In this document: positions 24,261-35,827 of the stretch, one piece after another
Layout of the letters: every line of letters starts with the position of its first letter
How positions within the stretch are numbered: position 1 is the first letter of the stretch
Assembly: GCA_036872755.1 (NCBI GenBank)
Contig: JAVHNS010000010.1
Location: 1,612,001-1,676,000, forward strand
Direction: 5' to 3'
Length of the DNA stretch: 64,000 nt
Source: Orbilia blumenaviensis
Taxonomy: Eukaryota; Ascomycota; Orbiliomycetes; Orbiliales; Orbiliaceae
Translations under genes and position numbers: made by a program
The notes under the pieces: model-generated
Databases searched by the model: none
What the model saw: the letters and a program-made list of their open reading frames with translations, nothing else
What the model was told of the DNA's origin: nothing

Positions 24261-27200
24261 TCCGTAAAGATATGTTCCCGGAGTGAGAATACAAGAATTG
24301 GAACAGGTTAATATGATAGACTTAAAGATGTTAATTCCCTAAAACTCTTTGGAAAGATTAAAAATCCAATTGGTTTGCTGGATCTATTTTTTTTTTCAAC
24401 ATGTGGCGAATATCAGGAACTTCTTATATGCTTATATCTCAAGGCTGCGAATAACTTCAGCTAAGCTCCAGGATAGACTACATCTTGAACTAAAGATGCT
24501 CAGGTGCCCTAGTACCCTGAGAGCCATGTTTGCCGTGAAGCGGAGTCCTCAGTTTGCTTAACGACTTGAACCAATCATATTCCGCATGTATGGAACTATA
24601 TTTGAGTATCGAAGACATGAACCCAATAGGATGGCTATTATTCTCCTATAGCCGAGCCGTTCTGATGGAAAGCGCTAGACCAGACTCCAGTCTTGCTTAA
24701 AGTCCACATAAGAGTGGCAGCGGCATGCGCATGTAGAGTCTAGGCTGGTATTATGGAGACAAGTCTGGGTCAGATGGTGTAGCCAGCTGCCAGCCAGGGC
24801 GAGCTAATAAACATTCAGTTTGCAGGCTATGCATGCATATATGCATGATGCTCAAAGTAAATTACGTAGCTTCCGACGAACTAGATAATGGCAGGCACGC
24901 AAGGCAGGCTGTGTAGCTGTGGATACCTCGCGAACCGCTAGGATATCTATGGCATCAAAACTGGGGAATAAAATAATAGTGCCACCATCCTTAACTTCGG
25001 CGTACATTTGTACAAGCCAGTCGGCCGATGCACTTTATTATATCCGGGCTTCTTGCAATCGCACGAGCACTTGCACACGCAGCCAAGGAAACTCGGGTAC
25101 ATGTAGATTCAGGGATATATGTGTAGTCGGGAGAAGTATACTCGTACTATAGATAGATAAAATTAAACAACAGGGAAGAACAGGCTAACCACACTTTTAT
25201 GTACCGTCATATGATTCTCAGTTTGCAAACTTTTGAAAGGTTTTATCTTCTATCAATTTCAGCCGACAGTAAATACCACTCGCGCCAGGGCTTTAAAATT
25301 TCGATTCCATGTTTCCTTGAAATTTGGTAGCGAGGCTAGCGATAAAGCAAAGTTCCGGTGTATGCGCATGATAGTTTAGACGCCGGTGGGAACTTACCTG
25401 ACAGCATGATTCGCGAACTTGGCGAGGCTGTCGAAAACTGATCAAGGTTAACAGTGGCCAACTCTTTGGCTAGAAAAATAAAATAAAGCTGAATAAAACT
25501 GTTACGCCTGGCTCCGGTTTATAACCAACAGATACAACCGAATGTCAGTAAGCTTTATGGTTTCTATCTCCCAATCCTAGCTACCTAGTTCTCAGGCCAG
25601 GAAAGTATGTAATGTTGAAAGGTAAACAAAATTGTCTATAGAGAGTGTAATAACGATAAGGTAGATGGAAAACTAAGTACTACAGTGAATTGGCAAGTTG
25701 ACCAACGAGGTTCAGAACCAGAACCGTCATTTGTCAAGAGTAACGACCGTCTTAAATACATGTTGATGTTTCATATGCATGGGTGCTTGACGTGGTGCAA
25801 GCTACGCTTTTATCACGTGATATCTAGTTTTGGCTGAGGACATTATACGCAACCTAAACGCACTGCTAAATAGAAACACATTTCCAGGTGGAAACACCCT
25901 TCAAAATAGAAACATAGTCCCTACTGAAAACATACTTCCAACTAAAGATATTTAGAATATAGTACTGCTTAGAAGATAGAGCGGTTTAGAGCAGTTTAAT
26001 CATTTGCCAGTCAGTCCACACTGCGTTGGTGCGCAAAATTCAACGAGTTTGACACTTTCGAGTTTAAATTTCCAACGAGACCAGTTTAAATTGTGTTGTT
26101 TAGTTACCAACCAGACCAGTTAACTAACACCTTTCTGAACCTCACCCGGTCTGATTCTCAGATTAAAGATTATTAATTTGACAAATTAAAAAATGTAGTT
26201 TGGTGCTATATTATATACGCTTTCAATACAAATATAAAAATAATAATTACATGCTAATATTATATCGACTCGGAAAATATGTTGGCAAGGCCTATACAAA
26301 GTTAGCACGAGATTACAGCATAGCCAATTGTCGGGACGCTGAGGTCAATGAATATGCTTCGTTATGGCTAAGGTGCTAGCCGACGAAAAGAACCACAAGA
26401 GCAACAAGTCTACCTGTGTACAAACTAGGCGAGTCCTGGGAAGTGGCACGACGCAAATAAGGGTATTATTGCGATAGCCACTGAAGAAATCCTGCTCCCC
26501 GAGCTGGGCACTCCTCATACTTCTAGACTGGGGCTGAGGTGTGGAATAGATAATTCTTGGAAGATCCTGTCAACAAGATTCATCAACCCAAGGATGAAAT
26601 TTATAGTCTTAGGACCATTACTGGGCTTTCCTACGATTTAAGTTACCCTCTACCTATACTCGATAACCATCTAGCACATACTACGGTGCAGGAATAAGGT
26701 TCGTTGTGATTACCGTAGTAGTGATATCATGATAAGCTTAGGCGCCTCCCGCTCTGTTCAAACTCGGTTTGTTTCTCCTATGTGGCTGCAATCCTTCTAG
26801 TACCAATGGGCGTTTCACCCACCAATATAAGCTGGGTTAGCGTAAGTCCCCTTAAACATCTTTTTCGTTTGCCGCTTATATGTCGAAATTGTTTGATTCC
26901 CGCATTGGCTGTTGGCTGCTCTTCAACATATTTTAATGGCTCGTGTTTGCACGCTTGCAGTCTTAATTTAGGAAACTAAATAAAATGGAATCTAGGTTGA
27001 GGTATCAGTTGGATGCGAACAACTCGTTCATGCTGACCTTCTAGTGGTTTAACATTTCTCTTGTATTATTCATAATTTCTAGGCTTGTTTACTATTCCGA
27101 CGTTATAACTTTTATCATTTTTGCGCAAAGGGTATTCGCGTGTAAAAGTACATATGACTGGCAAAATAGATAATTGTATGACTAAAATGCCTATGCAATT

Positions 27201-27414
27201 AATTACGAGTAGCGACAGACCGCCCCACGAGATCCGACAGATCCAGCTGTTGTGCGTAAAGGTATCATCTAAATCAACAAAAAAAAAAATCCAAACCCAA
27301 CTCCGGTCGTAAATAGTTAAACATAGTGAGCGACCAATCTGCCCTCACGCGGAAGAGATTGGTTGACTCTACGGGGTATAAAGATGGTAGTCAAAGGTGT
27401 GTGGTGTCGACATA
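24261..27414. other. Intergenic region, 3.2 kb
   Basis: No supported gene. Open frames are short and domain-free. Notable only for AT-rich stretches (26160-26290, 27050-27130) and a patch of short similar phrases (GAAACA/CCAGTTTAAA around 25870-26110) that looks repetitive. Decayed repeat sequence is possible but not provable by eye. Confidence 0.45.
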
Positions 27415-28598
27415 TCACTGCAACTCGTGAATATTGACGTGATGTCTCGGGATTGGCGGTGGCTGTGTGTGGTAGGGTCCTGAAGCCGGAGGGTAAAGAT
27501 TATTTACGATCTGGCTGGTGCCAATCTCAACCGGACCGATAGTGTTCTTTTCGTAGACTTGGGGTAAGTTCTCCCTGGCTGACCGCTTTAGAAGCCATCG
27601 GACAAAGAGTACGGCCGAAACAATAACTACTACAGCTACGGGAACACCAACACCAATTGCAATTTTGGCGGTATTAGACATTCCTATCGAGTCTAAGGCC
27701 TGGTTTTCTGAAGCTGCGCTTGAGGTGGTGGCACCAGATATCTTATTTTCTGGAACAGAGCTAGCGCTGGGGGTGCTGGTAGGATCTGGCTTCGGTGGAG
27801 AGTTTACGAAGGTTGTGACGGTCGTATACGTAGTAGCTGTCTCAGTAGATGTTGAACGAGAAGAAGTTGATGTCAGAGTCGGCTCGGTATCCCGTAGCAA
27901 TGTCGCGGCGATTTCTACGCCCCTTCCTTCGTTACAACAACTACGGCAATTTTATAGGATGTTAGTATTTTATCTCTAGGTAGTTCGATAAGAATCGGTG
28001 GCGTTTAGGCTATGAGCATCATAGACATCTAGCCCTGGAGCATATGCGCAAAAGATTACATGATCGGGGCCTTACATTCCACCCAGATCTTCCTTATTAC
28101 CACAACAGATCTTTCCATCCCGACAAACTGTTATCGGAGCGTCCCACTTAACCCAATCTATATATTTAAGTTAGAATCGCTGTGTTTGCCTTTGCTAGGG
28201 AACTGTGGTTTTACTAGATGTGAAATCAAAAAAAAAAGATTGTGATTCTTACTATAACCTTTGCCTTTCGCAAAACAAATCTTAAGACACGCCGGACTTT
28301 CCCATGTAGGGTCAGTGCAACTCTCTCTCCATAGGGCTGTCTGTGAGCCGTCGGCAGTAAAAGCTGCACAAAGCCCATTGGGTAAACAAAGGTCGGCACC
28401 AGATCCTCGATTTGCAAGAGCGCAGCACATCGAGTGCTGTCCGACGACGTTGTGGCAAGGCTGGTAATCTGTGGAGTTTCGTAGCCGTCCATCTGGGTAA
28501 TAACATCTGGGCGCGTCGAAGGCTTCGACTTGGGCACTTGTGTAACGGGGCAAACAAATTAAAAATGAAAATAAAACGAAATAAAGAGACCGATTCAT
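27415..28598 (-). CDS. Secreted-type Cys-rich single-pass membrane protein (three exons)
   Basis: About 317 residues. Exons are 28598-28253, 28157-28076 and 27940-27415. The small middle exon was missed by simple open-frame reading, but it restores a Cys-rich stretch (TVCRDGKICCGN then ICCNEGRG) and keeps phase. Residues 1-22 are a signal peptide (LYFVLFSFLICLPRYTSA). Residues about 28-165 form a Cys-rich ectodomain with CYYPDG, CCALANRGSGADLCLPNGLC and CTDPTW motifs. A Ser/Thr-rich stalk follows. The single transmembrane helix (IAIGVGVPVAVVVIVSAVLFV) is followed by a basic stop-transfer KRSAR and a cytoplasmic tail rich in Pro. The layout matches a common ascomycete cell-surface family that resembles sensors or wall-associated proteins. 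The function is unknown. Confidence 0.72.
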
Positions 28599-30111
28599 CG
28601 TAAAGATGGCACGGGATGATAGTGAATCGAAATTTGAATCCTAAAGTGAAATTGGGGATAGCGGGGGCTTAAAATAAAATGGTCGACAATCGAAGGATAA
28701 TAGAATTATGTCGTGTAAAATAACAATAATGAACAAATAAATATAAATAATAATAATAATCAAATAAGGAAAAAATTAGCTAAATTAATGAAGAAAAAAT
28801 GGGATAGTGGGACCGCTATTTGATATATTCATAAGTGTTGAAGATAGATGATCTTGAGGACTCGAGATCGCGATAGTCATGTATATAGATCAGGTGAATT
28901 ATAAAGGGCGTTATTTGAAGGTGGAGCGATGCCATGCAGTAGGGTGCCCATACCATCTATTAAGAAGACACAAATCCGGGTATTGGGCTCCATGGGGTAA
29001 TGCTCAAAAATGAGAGGCCGGTTGACCCCGTCGTAAGACCCCATGGCCCAAACTGCCAGTGATAGCAAATATGTACGTCAAGGGCGCCTCTATCAGTCTA
29101 CGGGGTTATTCCTTGTCGTTTAGTCTGCCATGCGCCTATTGAAAATTAATTGTGCAAAACCTGTTGCCTTTCAGTTGACCGGAATCACGGATTGGATGGT
29201 CACCATAAGGTCCCAGGCCAAAAGCACGAGCAGCAAACCCGTAACTTCTGCACGATATTGTTAAGTCGCCACCTGAATACCCTGTAAAATGCCAGCTTTA
29301 AATTGAAGCAAGTCCGACGTACCCAGTGCCATTTGGCCCATGACTTTATTAAGTAAATGAGTGAATAAATTATAGCCAAGTAATCTGTGTACTGGAAAAC
29401 AATCGATCTATACTCCTTGGGGCTTTAAATTTACCGTTTTAGGACTTAAGCATACAAATTTGGGGGTGGAAATCCGTGCCCTGCGCCTGCGTACGAAACA
29501 TTGGCAGGGGTTTTGGACGAACCCGAATTCAAGTTTTCCCAAAGAGCCTGGTGGGTCCCAAGGTTGTTGTTTTCAGATTCCGGGTCCCTGTGAGATTTTT
29601 CTGGACTTCTAGCTCTTCAATTGGACGAAAATGGTGCCGACAAACGCGGGTCTGTGGCACAGCACCAGGCCCTATAGGCGGTTACATATGCTGGCATACT
29701 TATTACTTCATTCTATCTGGCCGGTTTGTTTGAGTCGGCGGGACCGGAAAGCCCAAGAATAGAGTCTCGGGACACCAGCGTGGTTCAGCCAAAAGTCTCA
29801 TAATTATTAAATTATTGGATACGTGCTTCTCCCCTTTCGTCTTTCGTATTTACCATTCATGTGTAACATCATAGACCCTAAACGGTGCGGAAGATATACA
29901 GCGACTATTACTCGAAAATCGCTCCTTCATACTTCAGCCCCGCCATGCGCCTCACGAGCAGGATCTTTTAATCATTGTTCACCTTATACATCTTCTCTTC
30001 TTGATCTTTCTTTTATTCTTGTTCTTTTCGTTCTTTCAACTTTTTTTCTTTGGAAAGAAGACACCTTTCGAGTAGTTAGGTCAACCACCATAGATATAGG
30101 TACGATAATAT
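28599..30111. other. Intergenic region, 1.5 kb, divergent promoters
   Basis: Separates the divergent Cys-rich membrane protein and the DUF3405 gene. AT-rich from 28690 to 28800. The open frame 29823-30278 lies in another frame across the next gene's start and is CT-rich leader sequence. It is probably regulatory, and no specific element can be named. Confidence 0.4.
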
Positions 30112-31510
30112 ATGTCTTCAAGGCTCGCTTTTATCTCACATCAGACCTCCATGCGGCGGCACATACGCTCATTAATACTCGTCACCGGCTTCCTAACCCT
30201 TACATTTTATGTTATCCGACTATACAAACCGCCTGCTCCCGACCCAACTTCAAATATACGACTGCCCAACGCCGATAAATCAAATAATGACGATAAAGGA
30301 TTTTTACAGTTCAAGCCTCCTGAGGCATCAATTCAGCATAGTGTTATCCGCGGCGACAGCGTAGTGTGGACTATGGATAAAAATACAACATGGCGTCTGT
30401 TGGGTCGGCCTCCGAACCGTCCCGAATGTTGGACTTACAAGGATCGATTTAGCGTCTACGAAAGGCCATCCCCTGGGATGTCCGATATAATAGCCAAAAA
30501 CAATAAAAATAAGATCAAGAAAGCGATAATTCTAAGACTTGGGGAAGGTCAGGTATGGAGATCAGCATTTGTATCATATGTGAGATCTCTTGTCATGGAG
30601 GCTGGGTATATCTCTGGCTATGACATAGTCATCTACATCCACCTCGATCTCTCAGGGGTACAGAAAGCGGCTTGGTTAGAAAAAATACCACAAGAGTTCA
30701 GGGCTCTCACCCAGACTTTCTCCACTCAGGACTTGCGAAAGTGGATACCGGAAAAGGCTGTATTCAAGAACGTGTATGAGCAAAATCACACGCCCATACA
30801 AATGTTCATGGCGAAAAATCCACAGTATGATTTCGTCTACTCGCTCGAACATGACGTTCGCTTGATTGGAAGGTGGGACACTTTGCTCGCTGATGTTGAC
30901 ACGGAGTACGCTTTTCACCGCAAGCACAAGGCCGAAGATCAGGAAATGCCCGAGGTCCCTGATTTGATTTCTTTCCAAACCATCCGCCGCCCCAGAGTCC
31001 AATGGCCGTGGTTCCAGAAAGAACATGCCTGTATCAAGCGCTTCGGCGGGAAGGCTAACACTAGATCTTCCCTCGGCGTTGTTTGGGGTTGGTCGCGACG
31101 GCTAACTGACGCTATGACCCAATACAATGCGGAAGGGATCAATTGCTATTTTGAGTACTTCGCTCCTTCGGTCGCGTACCAGCAGAACCTCACCACGTTT
31201 TTCTACCAACACCCGCTATATTGCCCCAATGGGGCCAAGCCGGATAGACACTCTTTGAATCTTACCGATTTTGGTAAAAACGACCCACGGCGAGCACAGC
31301 CTGACAAAGTGCCGGTCGGGTGTTCTGTAAGTTTGTGAAATTTGTCCCGCTGGATACCTATGGCTAACTGATTTATTTTTTTGGGGATTAATACAGTACT
31401 TCTTTGTGGACTCCTACTCCAAGCCATTTTGGGAAGACTGGTATCAACATCCTGAGATATGCCGGCCGCCAGCATTGGTCCACCCAGTGAAAAACCCAAA
31501 ATTCAACTGA
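30112..31510 (+). CDS. DUF3405 family type II membrane protein (glycosyltransferase-like)
   Basis: Two exons, 30112-31326 and 31397-31510, encode 442 residues. A short basic N-terminus precedes a signal-anchor helix at about residues 17-37 (HIRSLILVTGFLTLTFYVIRL). A Pro/Asn-rich stem follows, then a lumenal domain of the DUF3405 type. Diagnostic stretches are RSAFVSYVRSLVMEAG, YDFVYSLEHDVRLIGRWD (acidic E-x-D reminiscent of a nucleotide-sugar metal site), DLISFQTIRRP, VVWGWSRRL and the final FVDSYSKPFWEDWY. Such proteins are found across filamentous ascomycetes and are thought to be Golgi-localised. The enzymatic activity is unproven. The first exon ends at a clean GTAAGT. The downstream ATG at residue 14 is an alternative start but would shorten the cytoplasmic tail. 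Confidence 0.82.
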
Positions 31511-32274
31511 TTCGTGGTTGAAGTGTTCCATAATAACTAAATGACTAACGTCAGTGTAAGCACATTTTATCATTTTAGCGAGCTGTTGAATGGTTCCACG
31601 GATCCGCAATAGAAACGATTTATTGCACTGACTACTGTAGATAACAGTATCTATTAGGGTTATATAGGAGATAGTCGGGATCGTTATTGGCATTGTATAT
31701 AATTAGAGCTTTTAGCTGGGTATCGGGTATACCCATCGTTATTTCAATCAGGCACAGGATTCGGTAGGAGACGCTGTCTGCCATGCCCATTCCAATAATT
31801 TAGATCTCGGTTGCTGAGGTCAAAACCAAGCTTAGCTAGATATCTTTTACAGCAAAAGACAGAAATACTGAGCTGATCAACAACAACCCCGACTGCCCCT
31901 GGGGCTCTTTTTTCATTGCCATCCCCATCGTGTGATCGTAAAAAAAAAAAAAAAAAAAAAAAAAAGGAAAGCCCATTCTATCTATATAGATCCAAACAAA
32001 TAAAATGATGAAAAAGAAATGCATAAAGCCCGAGAAAGGCATCAGAAAATCACTTTTCCACCCGCCTACACATCCGTTCCGATCCCACCCCGATCCGCAA
32101 ACCCTATACAGTAACTAGTAATAAGGAAGGCGCGGGTACGAAGTAGCGCAAAGAAAATCTCCCATAGACAGGAAGAAGATAAAGCAAGATTAAATATGTA
32201 GAAAAGATATACTGGATACAGAGCAATAAAGAAAAGGAAAAAGAAATAGAACGTGATAAACAAAACGGAGAGCT
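31511..32274. other. Intergenic region between convergent genes, with 26-nt A tract
   Basis: Contains the 3' flanks of the DUF3405 gene and ARB1. A run of 26 A residues lies at 31940-31965. No coding frame or domain is seen. Confidence 0.5.
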
Positions 32275-34318
32275 TTAGACAGCGCCGCTTGCAATCATCT
32301 TCTTCCTTAGGTAGTTCTTGTATGCTGAGATCGATCCATCCCACCTCCTGACAGTCTTGTTCTCGCACACCAAAATATCCTTGGCAATCTTGTCGAGAAG
32401 TCTACAAACCACAATTATTAGTAACCAAATAACTTTAGGATGAACGTTTTGCGATCCGAGGGGACTAACCTGAAATCGTGGCTGACGACGACGACACCAC
32501 CCTGGAACTCATTGATAGCATCCGCCAAACTGTCAATAGTCGGGATATCCAATCCGTTGGTCGGTTCGTCGAGCAATAACATATTTGGCCCCTCAATCGC
32601 TAGCAGCGCAAACACAACTCTGCTTCGCTGACCTTCACTCAATGTTCCCATCAACGCTGTCTGAGCATCTCCGGTCAACCCATATCGTCCTAGCTGCTGG
32701 CGCCAGTATTGATAATCTTGACTCTTCTCCCTGAATTTATCTCTGCAGAAGTCGAGCGCAGATTTTGTAAGATCCAGCTGTTCGGCTGAGTGCTGTGAAT
32801 ACAAACCAAGCTTGAGATGGGTGTGACGGGAGACTCGGCCACCCTGAGGGTTTAGCTTTCCTGTCATAATACGAAGAAGGGTAGATTTTCCGACACCGTT
32901 GGGGCCCACGAGGGCGACACGGGAGTCCATGTCAACACCCAGATCGAGGCTTTCGTACAGGTTATCCTTGGCCTCACCGCTATAGCTGAATGTGATATCG
33001 TCGAAGCTCAAAACTGGAGGAGGTAGCTTTTCAACCTCGGCAAAACGGAAAGTGAAGACCTTGTCTGGTGCGACTTTCTCGATGAGACCATCGGCTTCCA
33101 TCTTGTCAAGGATTTTTTGGCGGGACTTGGCCTGTCGGACGAGATTGGCGTAGGTACCGGCGGATGCAATGAACTTCTTGATGTGGGCGATTTCTTCCTG
33201 CTGCTTGTGGTATTGCTTCATCTGATTTGTCTCGTTTTCGGCACGGGTCTTGACATAAGAATCGTAGTTACCACCATAGTAGATGAGCCTGTTCTGACGC
33301 ATATCAATCATGTTTGTGCAGACACCGTTCAAGAAATCCTGGGAATGAGAAACGAGGACGAGAGTTCGATCCCATTTCTTCAAGTATTCTTCAAGCCACA
33401 CACAAGCCTCCAGATCCAAATGGGCGGTGGGGTCATCGAGGAGCAACAGGGATGGTTTGACGAACAGGGCTTTGGCGAGAGCGACACGCATACGCCAACC
33501 TCCGGACATGTCTTTGGTCAGCTTGTTCATGGTTTTGGGGTTGAAACCGAGACCGGTAAGAATGAGGGAGGCACGAGTCTCGAAGGTGGAAGGGTCCATT
33601 TGTTCCATTCTCTGCGGGAATGTTAATAAATATTCCAATATTTGGTAGAAATATCGAGGGGATTGCTGCTTACCTCGTACAGATCTTCGAGGATGGGGGA
33701 CTCGGGTCCGTCCTTCTCTAAGATTTCCTCTGCTAGGGCGTCTAGACGCTTCATCTCGTTCTCGGCCTCTCTAACGACGTACTCCAAAGCGCCAAAGGTA
33801 GTTGGATCGGCAGGCTCGTTGAGTAGATAGATATCGATGTGCTCTGGGACCGGGAATTCTCTCTTGGCAATACTCTTCAGCAATGTACTCTTACCGCAAC
33901 CATTTTCACCCAATAGACCATATCTTCGGCCGAAATTGAGTTCAATAGTGGTATCACCGAGCAGAACCTTTCCGTGGAACACGAGGGAGACAGAATCGAT
34001 TTTGCAATCCCTGGAGCTGACGAGTGATGCCAGAACACCGGTTGTGACGCGGTCCGACAGACCATGCTTATCTTCCTGGAGGGTGAGCTTCGCAACATCA
34101 GCAAGAGCTGATGCGGAAGTTGCAGCGTCCTCTGAAACCTCGATTTCGGGAGGCGTGCTATCGCCAGCCACGGATGAAGCTTTGGAACCGGCTTTGGACC
34201 CAGCCTTGGAGGCGGCTCGGGAGGCGGCTGTCTTCTTCGGCTTGTCATCATCACCACCGGCAGCTTTGGCGGCTTTTTTGGCCTCCCTCTTGGCCTTGGA
34301 TGCAGAAACTGGTGGCAT
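32275..34318 (-). CDS. ARB1: ABC-F ATPase Arb1 (ABCF2 orthologue)
   Basis: Soluble twin-ATPase of 637 residues that acts in 40S/60S ribosome biogenesis and export and associates with ribosomes. Exons are 34318-33674, 33611-32470 and 32401-32275. The last short exon supplies the conserved C-terminus ([23 protein letters not shown]). The start is fixed by the family-typical [18 protein letters not shown]1 has Walker [10 protein letters not shown] near residues 137-144, signature DMSGGW and Walker [16 protein letters not shown]2 has Walker [10 protein letters not shown] near 455, signature LSEGQRSR and Walker [12 protein letters not shown]. No transmembrane segments are present, as expected for ABC-F. 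The Ala/Ser/Lys-rich N-terminal insertion (residues 20-60) is longer than in yeast. It overlaps nothing and is transcribed convergently with the DUF3405 gene. Confidence 0.96.
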
Positions 34319-35827
34319 TGTGATGGGTTTTAAAGGAAGAAGTCGAAGAGTTTGGTGAGGTGGGGTTGTTGAGCGGGCTGTAACTAGCTCTCTCTGGAGG
34401 GAAAGTGGGGGATAGTGCTTCCTGCGTTTAGCTCGTCGAGAATCTATCCGACGAATAAGCGGGTCAATGTAAATGTCACCCACGCAGCCGAAGTCGAAGC
34501 TGGCAGATCCCGAGTCTCTCTATCTCTGGACGGCAGATAGAAAGATGGTTGTTGGTGTTGGTTAAGATAAGCTACTGAAGGTTGAAAGAAGAGGAAGAAA
34601 GGTCTGCCTTGTGTGTGTGTTGGAGTTGAGGTCGAAAAGAAAAACTGTTTGCTGTCAAACAGTTTTTTTTTTTTAGAACCAAAACCGAAGGAAAAAAAAA
34701 AAAAAAAAAACGTCTACCTCAGACAAATTGCTTGACTTCTCTCTTCGAGCTACAGCTTTTTTTTTCGTTTTAGTGCTAGCATTTCGTCATCTTTTCTTCT
34801 TTGGGCAAAGCTAATGCACGATTTCTTCAATTCATGCGGCAGCGATTGGCCGAGCTCGTCGATACCTCGACTACGACTGGATCCTGCTGAAACCCAGCCA
34901 GGATTCTTGGTCGCTCACTTGTACACATCCCTTACATTGCTGACCAGCAGCCCCGTTTGTTCTATATGTGCTATGATACAGAATGATTAATTTGCCCTGC
35001 TCCGAGGCCAAGGTCAGAAAAAAACAGCCAAGCCAAGATCCGAAGTCAGGATTTGCCTCTTTGGGAAGTAGCCAGAAATAACACATATACAACACCAAAA
35101 TGTCCGATTACAAGCCTGCACACAACACTCTCTTATGAGACTGGCAACACTCCTTTTAGTCTTTACATATTAGTTCTCAACATGTTGGCAAACTGGAGAA
35201 CATGTATGTTAAGGTCTCTTGGTATCTCTTTTTCCTCATACTGGTGTACCGTCCTATCATTACTTTTTATTCCAGATAGGGGTCCTTGGTTTTCACCCAA
35301 TGTCACCGCCCGAGCCACATAATGCTATCTTGTCAGCTACAAAAATCAACCTTGCAAACGCATTCAGATGGAAAACTCCGAATTCGAATACTAAGATCTT
35401 TTAAGTATTTTTCTACGGCGGTAGCATAGTGCCACAGCGCACGAGGGCCCGGAGCGCTGAGATATTTGCCAAACCGTGGTACCATTGACACTAGGATCAA
35501 CACCGCCACGATACGATCCCCATGAGCGCGTGCTATATATGTATCCACAACTCACAGATCTCTTAAGACTAGCTCTAACGTTGTCTTCTTTTGTCTTCAT
35601 GCACTGGATAACCAACCTGTAACCTATGTAAAGGGTATTAATGACTTCGTTCTTCATTTGATGTATAGTTTGTAATCGCACATACGTATCACTGCTCACA
35701 GTCATTATTCATCACCGTCATTATCACTGTCGTTAACAAAGACCCCCTAAAAGCATATCATATACGGCCTGGGACCGAGACTATATACAGCATATACGCA
35801 TATATACATACTCCAAAATTGAATAGG
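34319..35827. other. Intergenic region, 1.5 kb, divergent promoters
   Basis: Lies between ARB1 (minus) and the KP4-like gene (plus). It has CT/GA-rich sequence near ARB1, an 11-bp stem-loop followed by T residues at 34641-34672 and an A run at 34693-34710. The rest shows nothing recognisable. The open frame continues upstream of the ARB1 ATG, but family conservation begins at 34318. Confidence 0.45.
34641..34672 (+). repeat. Inverted repeat (11-bp stem, 4-nt loop) followed by a T tract
   Basis: Arms are at 34641-34651 and 34656-34666 around a CTGT loop, running into about 12 T. It looks like a bacterial intrinsic terminator or a Pol III stop. Here it lies about 320 bp upstream of the ARB1 start, and its role is unknown. 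Confidence 0.6.

Noticed and set aside
34641..34672. Bacterial-type intrinsic terminator
   Set aside because: Every gene around it is a fungal intron-containing gene. Kept only as a hairpin of unknown role.
35819..35827. Start of the KP4-like protein upstream of 35828
   Set aside because: The upstream codon is TTG, not ATG. The first in-frame ATG is at 35828.
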